Of a stretch of 64,000 bases of DNA, positions 26,074-36,400 are shown piece after piece (positions within the stretch are counted from its first letter, which is position 1; every line of letters begins with the position of its first letter). This DNA comes from Hyperoplus lanceolatus. Taxonomy: Eukaryota > Chordata > Actinopteri > Uranoscopiformes > Ammodytidae. The position numbers and the translations under genes are program-made. Where the stretch lies: the NCBI GenBank assembly GCA_026929865.2, contig CM049408.1, positions 23,478,501 through 23,542,500 on the forward strand. The letters are read 5' to 3'. Below the pieces are notes generated by a model. That model searched no databases. It saw nothing but the letters and a program-made list of their open reading frames with translations, and was not told the DNA's origin.

Positions 26074-26814
26074 CTGGAAAATGTTCACACGTGTCGATCA
26101 GCCTGCTTGTAACCTCGAGCTCATTGATCAGGTGATAAACTCAGACTTTTTTATTCTTGGAAATGTGACGGATACAGCCTCCCCTCCTTTGCCAACTGAT
26201 CAATATTTCTGCTGGAACATGCCGTTTAGTGTATTTGCGTAACCAAACCTGCTCAATCTGAGTTTCATCATCCCCCAGGTCAATACCCCTGACTGCTGTC
26301 TGTACTGTTCACCAATCAACATCCACCACAGTCAAACTCCCTTTTATTTCTGCATAATGCACACTGACAGTTCTATTTCCCTGTTTGCTCTTAGTATGAT
26401 TGTACCTTTTAAATGTGACTTGTACCTTTTAAATGTGTAAATCAGGAGTTTGACAGTAAAATATGTTTTACCCTATGTTTGTGTACATTCTGGCATATGT
26501 ATTAAAATAGTGCATTATTAGAGATTGATAGTAAATCATAGATTGATCTGTGGGGCGTGCCTGTTTAAAAACCACTCGTGTAAAGATTTGACACAAATGC
26601 CTTTAGTTCCCTCAAGGCCTGAATTATGCAAATGTTAAAATAGTCTCTTCGAATGCCAACTGAAACAAGGTCTTATAAGTCCAAATCAAAAGCTGAAATA
26701 TTAATATCACCTCATAAAATGTATAATATGCTTTTGAAACATCATCTTCCAATGCATTGGGTATGCACATGCATGCTTTAAGTGCAGGAGCATGTAAATC
26801 TGCCCAGAACAACC
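26074..26814. other. Gene-free stretch between MITE A and zfp36l1 3' end
   Basis: Unique AT-rich sequence with a perfect 20-bp x2 tandem duplication (TGTACCTTTTAAATGTGACT unit) beginning at 26401. Confidence 0.55.
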
Positions 26815-26869
26815 ATTTTTACACAACTCATTACACAGTTTTAACTTTTCGAAAAATACAGGGTTTATT
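26815..26869 (-). terminator. Probable distal poly(A) signal of zfp36l1
   Basis: On the minus strand AATAAA (26869-26864) is followed within about 50 nt by a GU-rich stretch (TGTGTAATGAGTTGTGT, about 26837-26821). That is the expected order of poly(A) signal and downstream element. Cleavage would be near 26845. Confidence 0.45.
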
Positions 26870-29026
26870 GACTTAACTGCAATCAATACTTACAAAAAGA
26901 GAGAGAAAAAAAAAAAAAAAAAAAAAACACGTTTTTCATATAAACTCACAGAAATTACTGTTGTGAAAAAAACATGGCTGAAAAAATACATTCAACTGTT
27001 TTACTTTCTTTGTGTCAATCTGTCCACCTCTTCCAAAACATGTGAAGGCAACACAGAACGAGTGACTTAAAATGTTTTCTTTATTGTCCTCCATTATCAA
27101 TAAAAGGCAAAGAAGCCTTAGCTACCTGGAATGTATTCAGCGAGGCGCTTCCAATGGTCAAGAGGGGGGGCCAAGCAAGTGCATCAAGCATCCAATCAAA
27201 TTAAAAGAAAAACTTAATCAACTTTCCTCAACCCATTTGGTCACAGCTATTGCTTGTAATAACAGACTGGGTGTAAGAACATCAATGACAGAAGATATTT
27301 CAACATAACCAGTCTAACTTGGAGACTCTCCTAAACCAGTGAGCGAGCGAGAGTTTTTTTTTTTTTTCCTTCTAGCAACCCTTTACTTCCACCGTCAACC
27401 CAAAGAGTTGAATTAATGTAATAACAGTTAGTTACTGTTACTGTCAGATTATTGTAAAATGTGTAAGGGGGAAACATCAGGAATGAATACAAGCAAATCT
27501 AGTTTAGATGGAATTGCAGTCCAATAAGAGGGAGTTAAGAAAACAAAAAAGGTACAATAAATAATCAAACGCAAAACGACTTTTTTTGCATTTTTTTTTG
27601 CTTTAAATTAAGTTTCATTTTGAACAATGTGTAGTTGCAGAACAAAAAAAGTCATTGAAGTACAATATATTAAACTGTGAAAAAAGGAAAACTGACAAAA
27701 ACGTCTTCACAATCTTTAGATTAATATGGAAGATCATAATTTAACATAAAAGAAAATATATTCTATTGTTCATTATCCAGATAAATACAAAACAAAATTA
27801 ACAAAAAAAAAATGCATATGATCACCAATAAATATGTTCTGATAAGTTAAATAAGCAGTGACAAGCAAACCTTCTTTCTGGAAAGTTTTTCAAAAACAAT
27901 AATAACCGTAATAATAACATTAATAAAAAATAATTATCAAATAAAGAAAGCAAAAAGGGGAGGAGGGGGGTGTATTGAGTACAGATGCTCCTCGGAGCAG
28001 GTTCTAAAGAGGAGGGGGGGAGAGAAGTAAAATAGCTTGGAGATCCGATTCTCATCAAGTCGCAGGATGTAGAACTGCACCATGGGAATGCTGGAATTCC
28101 CCTGATCGGCGAGGATGAAGGGAGGGGAGGCGGGACAAAGTCTTACAGGTTTAATGATCAGTTAGATATCAAGACTTCCTTCCCAAACAAGAGCCAGTGA
28201 CCAGCAACAGGAGGAGAAAACTCAGGAGAGGGTTCAGGGTGGGAGGGGACACAACCAACTTCCAGTTCAAAGTCCTTCCCTACAGCCTCACCCAGTCAAC
28301 TGTTATGTAAGAAGAACCGTGACAGGGGGGTGGAGGGGTTAGAAGGGGGCAAATAAGAAAGAACCAAAAACAAACAGTAGTCCATTCACCCTAAACACAT
28401 GCAGAAACCGCCCAGGCACTTTTTTTCTTTATCTCGTTTAAAAACTATTCATATCTTTTCAGGGTCTTTATTTTATTTACTCGTTCGTATCTCCTTTTGT
28501 ATCGACTCAGTCTGTAAAAACGGCTGCGGTAGGTAGATCTACAGTTACGTTAGTGAGCACCCTCTAGCTAGCACAGGGGAAGTGGTATCGTCAGGGAGGG
28601 TGGGAGGGAGTTAAGGGGGGTGGGGGATAGTGCAATGCACTCCCCTTTTCCAAGGCCACTTGTGCTGCTACACATTCAAGAAAAAAAGAAGAAAAAAAAA
28701 TACAAGTGGCACCTGGCGAAACAGTCAATTCTTGTTCTAATGATTTTCATTGTTCAATTTCCTCTCCTTTTTTTTGGCACTATGACACATGGCAGGGTAA
28801 CGTTTTTAAATCTTGCTGTGCGGATTGACAGGGGTGAAATGATCATTTGAGTTTATAGAGAGAGTTCCCTTAATTCACTACATCCTCACAATGCTAGAAA
28901 GGAGCTAATGCGTTGACTTGAGGAGAGGGAAGACATGGGGAAGCTTAGGAGACGGGGCAGAGGTAGAGGGGAGTGCCGTGTTCTCTTTGCCATCGAACTG
29001 AAAGTCACTGGTGGAAGCGTGCGGTT
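26845..29026 (-). other. zfp36l1: zfp36l1 3' UTR (probable extent)
   Basis: About 2.2 kb of AU-rich sequence follows the stop codon. The region has poly(U) runs, AU-rich elements and several AATAAA hexamers on the minus strand, and contains no recognisable inverted-repeat transposon. The far end is set by the AATAAA at 26864-26869 with a GU-rich stretch beyond it. A shorter form could end after the AATAAA at 27080-27085, and a further pair of hexamer-like sites lies near 28470. The extent is inferred. Confidence 0.6.
27556..27834 (-). promoter_or_regulatory. AU-rich element cluster in zfp36l1 3' UTR
   Basis: Read on the minus strand there are three TATTTAT heptamers: 27828-27834, 27781-27787 and 27557-27563. 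The last lies in a perfect TTATTTATT nonamer at 27556-27564. UAUUUAU and UUAUUUAUU are the known optimal binding sites of ZFP36-type tandem zinc fingers, so the transcript could be a target of its own product. Confidence 0.6.
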
Positions 29027-30094
29027 CTAATCGTCAGAGATGGAGAGGCGGCTGAAGATGGGCAGGCGGTGGGTGGTGTCCAGCCTGGGGGACTCTGACC
29101 CGCTCAGGCTGCCTCCGGAGCTGCTCTGGTAGCCCTCCTGGTCTGACAGAGAGTTGGGAGGGCTGGGGGGAGACTCACACCTCTGGGGAGACTCCAACAT
29201 GGGTCTGAAATAGTAAGGCGTGTTGGTGGGAGAGGGAGGTGCAGGGTTGTTGGGCTCTGAGCCTACAGGGCCGGTGTTGAGGCTGGGCCCAAACAGGTTG
29301 GCCAGCTCCTGGCTGGAGTAGGTGAAGGGGTTACTGCTGGGCCAGTCGGGCACCTCGTCAGGGAAGAACATGGGTGGAGGGGTGACGGAGGTGGGGCTGT
29401 CTCTCAGCCCACCAGAGCTGGAGAAGCCTGCGAAGCTGTAGCTGTGCTGCAGACGAGGCCTGTCCATCTTGTTGGAAGAGTTGAGAGGGGAGCACTGCTG
29501 GGGAGGCCCACGGCGCTCCTCTGCATTGTGGATGAAATGGCAGCGAGGCCCGTAGGGGCAGAATCCGATGGTGTGGAAGGTGCGGCACAGCTCAGTCTTG
29601 TATTTGGGATGGCGGCTCAGGCTGCGCAGTTCGTGGATTCCGTGAGCAAACTGGCACTTGTCGCCGTACTTGCAGGAACCGTTCTCCTCGAAGGGCCTGC
29701 AAAGCTCCGTCTTGTAGCGGCTGGAGTTGACTTGGCTGCTGCCCCCGGTGGGGCTGGCGGGGCCCAGGCACTTGTTGAGGAGCCTCTCGCCCGTCTCGGA
29801 GAAGGAGCGGTCTCGCAGGCGGTTCTCCTTGTTGTTGCTGGCGTTGCCGAGCCCTGAGATGAGTGAGCAGTGGTCTCCTGCCTTCAGGCTGTTCAGGAAC
29901 TGGTTCTGGCTGAACTTTGTGCTGCTGACCGAGTGCCGGCGCTGGTACACGCCTCCCACTGAGGGCGATCCCACCGCCTTCCTGTCCAGCAGGGCTCCGG
30001 TGGGGCTGGAGATATTAGGCACATTGGTGCAAGGGAGAGACATGGGATGGGGAGAGCCCAGGTTGTTGTTGTTGTAGTTGAGCAGTTTGTTGTT
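29027..30094 (-). CDS. zfp36l1: ZFP36L1, CCCH tandem zinc-finger mRNA-decay protein, coding exon 2
   Basis: This exon encodes residues 18-372 and the TAG stop. It contains two CX8CX5CX3H zinc fingers in the right order. Finger 1 has C149, C158, C164 and H168; finger 2 has C187, C196, C202 and H206. They are joined by an 18-residue spacer, and each is led by a (R/K)YKTELC motif. The intervening [19 protein letters not shown] and the FEENG and HNAEERR segments match ZFP36L1 better than ZFP36L2. Other family marks are [13 protein letters not shown] near residue 72 and RDRSFSE near 114-116, which correspond to regulatory phosphosites of the mammalian protein, then [12 protein letters not shown] and the terminal [13 protein letters not shown], the CCR4-NOT-recruiting tail. 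The protein binds UAUUUAU elements in cytoplasmic mRNAs and promotes deadenylation and decay. The acceptor is TTTTGTGTCTCTACAG before 30094; reading further upstream in frame would be intron. Whether this is the teleost a or b paralogue cannot be decided here. Confidence 0.97.
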   Translation of the reverse strand, partial: NNKLLNYNNNNLGSPHPMSLPCTNVPNISSPTGALLDRKAVGSPSVGGVYQRRHSVSSTKFSQNQFLNSLKAGDHCSLISGLGNASNNKENRLRDRSFSETGERLLNKCLGPASPTGGSSQVNSSRYKTELCRPFEENGSCKYGDKCQFAHGIHELRSLSRHPKYKTELCRTFHTIGFCPYGPRCHFIHNAEERRGPPQQCSPLNSSNKMDRPRLQHSYSFAGFSSSGGLRDSPTSVTPPPMFFPDEVPDWPSSNPFTYSSQELANLFGPSLNTGPVGSEPNNPAPPSPTNTPYYFRPMLESPQRCESPPSPPNSLSDQEGYQSSSGGSLSGSESPRLDTTHRLPIFSRLSISDD

Positions 30095-31094
30095 CTGTAG
30101 AGACACAAAAGAAAAAACATCATTAGGAAAACATATCAACCCAGACCAGACTGACAGTTAACGTGGTCCTGATATTAAAATAGTGGAGCTGAAAGAACCC
30201 ACAGCCTACTCTTGCATGACTGTGTCCTTTTTGGCTCTGACAACATAAGCGGATACAGGCCTGTAGAACAGCAGCTGGTTTGGCAACTTGCCCTGGTGAG
30301 GAATGTGAGCCTGTTTAGTAAATGGAGCAGCAGCACATGAGGCCAGTGGGCCGCCACTGGGCTACAAAGAGGCTGCATCATTTGAAAGATAATGAAAGTG
30401 GCAGAGCATCCTGTTGAATATCTATGGGGAAAAGTCACTCCACTGCTTTCCAATACAGTTTCTAAACCAGGAGATGACCGGTTAGTCACTGATTTACATG
30501 CGAATAAAAGCTGCAAACAGAGAACGGCGCTTACATTAGAAATCTGACACTAAATGCATGAAAATGTGTGCTACAGTTACGTCAACTAACCGGAGTTTAA
30601 AAACAAGCCATTACCCCCCTAGAAACATATTAAGATTAAGAACGGTTAATCATACAAACAGTTGTATGGGCGCAACAGTAGGTTAAAACCTCTTTATATG
30701 TCCATGGTTAAAACCAGACAAATCTGGTCAATGATTAGCGAGCATGTGGCTGCTTTGTGAGGAGCATTAAAAGTGGCGCAAAAATGCCAAACTCGTTTAC
30801 CTATTTCAGCAACTTTTTTCTAGAGTTACAGCAAGGTTTGGGCGCACTTTTAAGACTCTTGGGTTAGCGTAAGTAAGACGCACTGTGACATCTAGACAGG
30901 ACACAGCGAGTTAAAAGAGCAAAACTATTTAAAAAAACAGTCGAGTCAAAGTGAAGCAAAATAGCCAAACAAAAACCCGAGAGAGGGCCGCGCGCATGCA
31001 GCTCGTCATTCCTCCACAGTGGCAAACAGCTCGGCTAACACACAACACACCACGAGAGACAAGAGACAGAAAAGTAAAGTTTTTAAAAGGCTAC
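30095..31094 (-). other. zfp36l1: zfp36l1 intron 1
   Basis: This single 1000-bp intron has a GTAGCC donor and a pyrimidine-rich TTTTGTGTCTCTACAG acceptor, in phase 0. The one-intron layout with a tiny first coding exon is typical of the ZFP36 family. I see no transposon-like inverted repeats or long simple repeats inside it, unlike most of the window. No second coding exon is evident. Confidence 0.9.
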
Positions 31095-31145
31095 CTTGTT
31101 CATTATTTCGAAGTCGAAGAAAGGCGACACCACGGCTGTGGTCAT
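31095..31145 (-). CDS. zfp36l1: ZFP36L1 coding exon 1 (N-terminal 17 residues)
   Basis: The minus strand reads ATG ACC ACA GCC GTG, then on to AAC AAG, followed directly by a GTAGCC splice donor. The encoded peptide is MTTAVVSPFFDFEIMNK. Human ZFP36L1 starts MTTTLVSATIFDLSEV and is split by an intron at the same point, just before the (M/L)LNY segment. The exon joins exon 2 in phase 0 to give ...IMNK-NNKLLNY. The start was chosen because it matches the family N-terminus (the conserved MTT start) and gives a 372-residue protein, similar in size to mammalian ZFP36L1. The mini-exon is far too short to be found by ORF length alone. Confidence 0.92.
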
Positions 31146-31325
31146 CTTTGCAGCGACAAGTAGAAAAAGTAAGTAGGCTACCCCCCACACACACAGGAGG
31201 AAAAAAATACAAAATGACCCCAAAACAAACTGTGATAGTTAGAAAAAGTTGCGCAGGTCTGCTGAGTAGTTTTTCTGATTGTGCAGCTCCTGTGTGTTTT
31301 TTTGACCCAGCAGAACTCCCCCTCT
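31146..31325 (-). other. zfp36l1: zfp36l1 5' UTR (approximate)
   Basis: The interval runs between the ATG and the start site expected about 25-30 bp downstream of the TATA motif at 31351-31356. The outer limit is inferred from TATA spacing, not from transcript data. Confidence 0.5.
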
Positions 31326-31350
31326 GCCCTGCACCAGCCCCGACATTTGC

Positions 31351-31356
31351 CTTATA
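31351..31356 (-). promoter_or_regulatory. TATA-like box of zfp36l1
   Basis: The minus strand shows GGATTATAAGGCAAATG, with TATAAG at these positions, in a GC-richer context about 205 bp upstream of the start codon. It is the only good TATA motif I see close to the ATG, and the position suits a compact immediate-early promoter. Confidence 0.55.
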
Positions 31357-32750
31357 ATCCTTTGGCAGGAGGAGCCTCGAGCGCTGGGCGTCAACTTTTT
31401 TCAGTTTAAAGTTTTTTTTCTTTCTTTCTCCTTCCTCTTCTGCGGGGACAAAACTTGCAGTGGTTTGTCAGTTTGTTTGAGATTACTACACTGTTCCACG
31501 CAGTATGATATTCAAACAGACTGCTTATTGTTTCCGGGCAACATTATGTGAAAATAACCAAGTTTTTATCTGTTTCTCTATATAGTAATTACTTTATCAG
31601 GAAAACTGTAGGCCTAGGCCTATTTTTATAGAAACAGTGACTTATTACATTTAGGCCTAACTGTGTTAGTGGAATTATGTATGCACTCTAACTTAAACAC
31701 ATAACTATATAGGCCTATAAATAAAGTTACTCCAGTTGCCAAAAAAAATTAGGTTACAACTTAATTTCCTACTTTTTCCTATGGAGGTCTGGGGTTGTTT
31801 ACTGGGAGGTGCTGCACTATCCTCAGGCTTCTCAGCTACCATCCACTACTCTGTAATTAATTTATTCTTAATTGCTGGACTGTAACGTCACTTGTGGGAC
31901 TTTCCGGTGAATACAGCAGGCAGCCAGGGCTTTTAACTCTTTACCGACCACAGCTATTTCCCCCCTTTTAAAAGCCTTTTAAAGCTTTCCTATCCCCTCT
32001 CCTCCCCAGGTATTGGGCTGTTCTCTTCATCAGCCGAAGAATATATGGATGAACTGGGCCTACTGTAGCCTATGCTATGCGTCATTCCATCAGGTAGGCG
32101 ATCAACCTGATACATGAGTGATCTCACCAGATTTAAACCACAGCCACAGTCACAATGAGCCGTGCAGCCCACATATGAAAGAGCTAGGGCTTGCACACAG
32201 TGAAACCTATACAAATCTATTGTGGCTCTGCTCCCTCCCGACCCCTTTCCAAATCCATGACAGAGCAGCAGCCATCGGCCATGTGCAGAGTCAATGTCAG
32301 GGTTGGGTTGCAATCGAAAACAAGAAAGAAAGACAGCGGGGTTTTTTTTTTTTTTTTTTGGGGAGGGGGGAGTGGTGGTGGGGTGCTGTTAACAAAAAAG
32401 TTTGGAGTTGTGAGTTGGAGGAGGGTAGCATGGTGTGAGGGGGGAGATTTATGGGGGGCGTTTATTACTACACAGCGCAGCCCCAGGGAGGTGAGGGAAG
32501 AGGGGTGGCGAGAAAGAGAGAGAGAGAGGCAAAACATTCCCTTTTTCTCTTCCTCTTCTTTTGCCTATACAGAAGCCACACAGGGGAGGTGGAAAGCTTT
32601 GTCACACTGCTTGAAGCCATGGAGTGAAGGAGGTTATAGGGGGAAGTTGTTATTGCAATGCAGACAGTACTGTACGACTTCTCTTCATTTCGAGCAACAA
32701 GTTCTTACTCCAATAAGGAACTATCCTCTTGTCTTGTCCTCCCCATGCAA
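31357..32750. other. zfp36l1 upstream region
   Basis: Probable promoter-proximal and upstream regulatory DNA. It holds a pyrimidine tract at about 31410-31440, the CRE/kappaB pair, a homeodomain-like 'attaatttattcttaattg' near 31857-31876, a T/G-rich run at 32341-32370 and a GA run near 32511-32528. No second gene with splice sites seen. Confidence 0.5.
31883..31905. promoter_or_regulatory. Adjacent CRE-like and NF-kappaB-like motifs upstream of zfp36l1
   Basis: TAACGTCA (31883-31890; TGACGTTA on the other strand) is a CRE/ATF variant. Five bases later GGGACTTTCC (31896-31905) is a perfect kappaB consensus. They sit about 750 bp upstream of the ATG in non-repetitive sequence. Mammalian ZFP36 family genes are induced by growth factor, cAMP and inflammatory signals, so the pair is plausible; binding is inferred only from the motifs. 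Confidence 0.4.
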
Positions 32751-33092
32751 TTAAAGGCAGAGTCAGTGATTCTGGAGAACAAATCACTTTTTGTCAAAAT
32801 CAGTGAATATCTCCCCACGATCCATTACGTATGTACTGTGTGTGCACTGAAAGGAAACAAATCCATGTGTGAATACAAAGCCTATAGGCTCTGTAAAGAG
32901 GTATGATGCTAGCTTTGGCAGGCCCCCTTTGTTGTTTACAAATCAGTTTACAGAACTGAGGCTGTATAAATACCAGCTTTTTTGTAGTGCACAGTACAAA
33001 CAGGTAGTGGATGGGGAGAAGGTATTGACTGATTTTGATAAAAAAGTGATTTTGACAAACAAACAAACCCGAATCACTGATTCCACCTTTAG
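32751..33092. mobile_element. TTAA-type MITE family B, copy 1
   Basis: It starts TTAAAGGCAGAGTCAGTGATTC and ends GAATCACTGATTCCACCTTTA, giving clear inverted ends. The subterminal 'tcactttttgtcaaaatcagtgaatatctcc' is shared with the 50547-50901 copy. Confidence 0.8.
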
Positions 33093-33139
33093 AGAAAGTA
33101 GAAGTAAAAGGAGTTCTGGACCTGCAGTCAGTGAAGAGC

Positions 33140-33141
<2 letters not shown>

Positions 33142-33203
<62 letters not shown>
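33142..33203. repeat. (GT)n microsatellite
   Basis: A pure GT array directly beside MITE B copy 1, followed by a 17-nt poly(C) at 33256-33272 and (AAC)n at about 33455-33472. Confidence 0.97.
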
Positions 33204-33206
<3 letters not shown>

Positions 33207-33472
33207 AACATAAAAAAGAGTTTTTACGAGCCGGGGCTGTGTGGAGTAATCTCAACCCCCCCCCCCCCCCCCTCATTCTCCTGTAGTGTATTCATGGACG
33301 ACAGGATGGGATGACAGACTTACTGGAAATCCCAGTCTGCAGTTCAAAGGCCCTGTCACTGATTCATTAAGTAGATCAGATCGATTGTCTCCCTCTAAAG
33401 GGATAACTGAAGCGAGAGGAGATTCACAGCTTTTATTCGTTTCAGCAACACAAAAACAACAACAACAACAAC

Positions 33473-36400
33473 CAATAATGTTAAACGTCCAGTGGTGTGA
33501 AATGACCTCATGGACTTGTATAATGTGTCACACATTAAAGCAAATCAGCGCCAGAGTTTATTTCATTGCAGGGAATGCACCAAGGAGGGGGCCGAGACAA
33601 ATAGAGTCTCTACAAGGTCAGCAAGGTTTCCAAACTCAACAACAAAAGCATGTGACTGCGGTGGTTGAAAATGTGTCTTCTCCTTTACTGGAGCGCAGCC
33701 TCAAGGAGCCTCAATACACTGCAGTTGTTTACTTTAATACCGTCGGATGCTTTTGTGCGATGATATTGTGCGATGCAGTTGTCCTTCCAGGTTTAAGAGG
33801 AGCCACCTGTTTCCTGCCCAGGCCGCTGTCTCAGGGGATAGAGTCTGATGTGTTCCTGTTTTAAACATGCAGACTTTATTTCGATGCAGTGCCTTGAAGA
33901 TTTTATATGACCTTTAATGCATTTTTACATCAGCTGTCATACTTCACACAAGCAAAAAACCTGCTGATGATTTCTTATGTCATATTTTATAGTTATTAAC
34001 TAGTTGTATTCCTTTTGAAATATGTGGACATAGCCCTTACTTTCGCACTGAAAAATTCCCTTAATTGGATCTGTTGGTATTTTAAGGTGTAGGCTGATAT
34101 ATGCATACATACAAAAACAGGATATGCATGTGTTTACACTTGAAAGGTTGACATTTCAAAGTCCGACTGCAGTAAAAACTAAAGATAGATTTATCACATT
34201 CATTGTTTTGGCTTATCCAAGGTCAGAAAATAATAACAAAAAAGGCGTTCTCTTGAAAAGCTCAAGATTATATCTGTATTTTCGACAAAATTCAAATATA
34301 TTGTCAAAACTATATTTACATGTTTCCATCACAGCTCGTAAAAGTGCAGGATGGAATATTTATTAGGTTTCCCATCTCACTCAATCACTGAAACAAAGAA
34401 CACCTCAGCTCCTCCTCAGGCGGGAGTTTTCCACTCACTGTTAACAGAGTGCAGTTGATTTCTAAAGGGTTTGTGCTTCTCGAGGTCAAGGCTGTCCTTC
34501 CCTCTGGCTTGTAGGCCCCATCAGTGTCAGTCAGCTCCTTTCTGCCGGCCGAGAGGGTTTGATATCTGCCTCCTGTCCTGTTGACTCCTGATGATCCTCT
34601 CCCTCAGAAGGGGAGGACGGGGATGAGGCTTTTGGGTCACTGATAAAGTTGAAGTGGGAGGACTGCATGTTAAATCTTTTATCTAACTGAGCAGGAGATG
34701 AAAGAAACCTTGTTGAAATGCAACAAATTGGAATCCCCCCCCCCCCGAGTGTTGACGGGCTGTAATAGCAGTAGTTGGCTGTAGTTCACCCTTGCAGCCA
34801 ACAGAGGGCAGAATTCTTCCTTTTCCCTTTTCCCTCCTGTTGCTGCATTTCCTATTTACTCCTCTTTATTTGTGTAGTATTAAAAGTGTCTCCATGTTTG
34901 CCAGAAGCATACATTTAGCTGATCAGAATGGTAACACCGTGAGTGAGAATGTCTAAGATTAGAAAGGCAGGTCAAACACGGCTCTTTCCTTGTGTGGCTT
35001 TGAATAGAATTGGGACTCATCGCCTCATCAGACCTGTGTGTTGTGTAATCAGCAGAACACATTGACTTTACTGGCCTTATATGAAGCAAAGAGACCTATC
35101 AGCTTCAAAACACACAAACGCTCACACTAGTTGTATGCTGCAATCTCCAGCTGTGCAGCACCACATCTCACAGGCTCATTATCACGTGACGTCTTAAAGG
35201 AGAAATGAGTAGTGTTTTTACTGCCTCATGGTACATAATGTATATTCTGGGTGTTGATAGGGTTGCTGATGCCTCTTACCGGCATTTAAGATTCCTTATA
35301 AAGTTTACTTTCCAGCTGAAGTGTCTGTTTTGGATGAAACCGTTCCCTCCCTCCCCCACACACAGACATTCTTTTGCAATTCCGTATTATGAGCAACTGT
35401 GAATGGAACATCACCTCTTCACTAGAAATGTATTTTGCGTCTTGTATAAGTTTTTTGTCAGTTACAATGGGTGAAGATCAAACTCTTGACTTATTTAAGT
35501 ACAAGTAGCACTATATTTGGTTAAAAAAACAAATACTTTGTTAAAGGTTAAAGTTGAGAAGAATTCTAAATATGCTTAATCTACATAAGTAAAAAATAAT
35601 CGATACACCGTAAAATGGCCCTTTTGAGAGTTAAACCATCATGTATTTTTTAATTGAATGATTGTAATGGATGCTTTAATGTATAAGAAGCTGTTGTAGT
35701 CGGCCGAGGTGAAGCTAATTCTAACTACAATAGTTTAACCCATAACCATGAACTATATTTTCTTTATATATTTAAATGAAATCTAGATCGTAACCACGAC
35801 TGTAAAATACATGTAGTGGAATAAAGAAATACAAATAACTTTAAAGTCACATTAATTGGAGGTGTACATTTGACCCCTGGAAGCATGATATATTACTGAA
35901 AACTGTCAGCGTCGTTTCAACTCCTATTAAAAGCCATATATTACCTAACACTCCTATAACTTCCCATTTATTTCCCAGCATGTGAGCACATCTTTCGAAA
36001 CATTGACAGAGCGTCTAATCAGCCCCGCTGGTTGTTGAGCAATCGGCAGTTCGGGGATAGTCCAAGTTCGAGCTAAAAAGAGGTTGTGATTCCTCTAATA
36101 TGTCGTCATGTGTCGTCGGTCCACATAAACACTCTTTCTCCCCACATCCCAAATTTGTGTGACCCGGATCTTGTCTGTACAAGGGTTTGACGGCCAGGAA
36201 GCTGTGATTGCCTCCTTTCATGTCTCATGGTATGTTTACCAAAAAATTAATATGGGAAGACTGTGGTCCGGGTGAAACGAGCCTCGGAGAATGAGAGAGA
36301 GAGAGAGAGCGAGAAAGACGGAGGGAGGGAGGAAAATGAGAACTAGCAGCGAGTAATTGTCCATAAGACTGGCCGCAGCATTGTTAGTGGTGAACCACCA

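Noticed and set aside
29444-29857. 137-codon plus-strand frame opposite zfp36l1
   Set aside because: It is a shadow of the GC-rich coding exon on the other strand, with no splice or start context of its own.
29027-30139. Single-exon gene model starting at the in-frame ATG at 30137-30139
   Set aside because: The first 15 residues read through a clear splice acceptor, and the family N-terminus is found in the upstream exon at 31095-31145.
29027-31145. Assignment as zfp36l2 or zfp36 (TTP) instead of zfp36l1
   Set aside because: [13 protein letters not shown] and HNAEERR, plus the absence of the L2 poly-Ser/Ala/Gln expansions, point to L1. TTP orthologues lack this N-terminal MTT start.
33286-33864. 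192-codon open frame on the plus strand
   Set aside because: No recognisable domain, biased residue runs (QQQQQ from an AAC repeat), and no promoter or splice context. It is best explained by chance.
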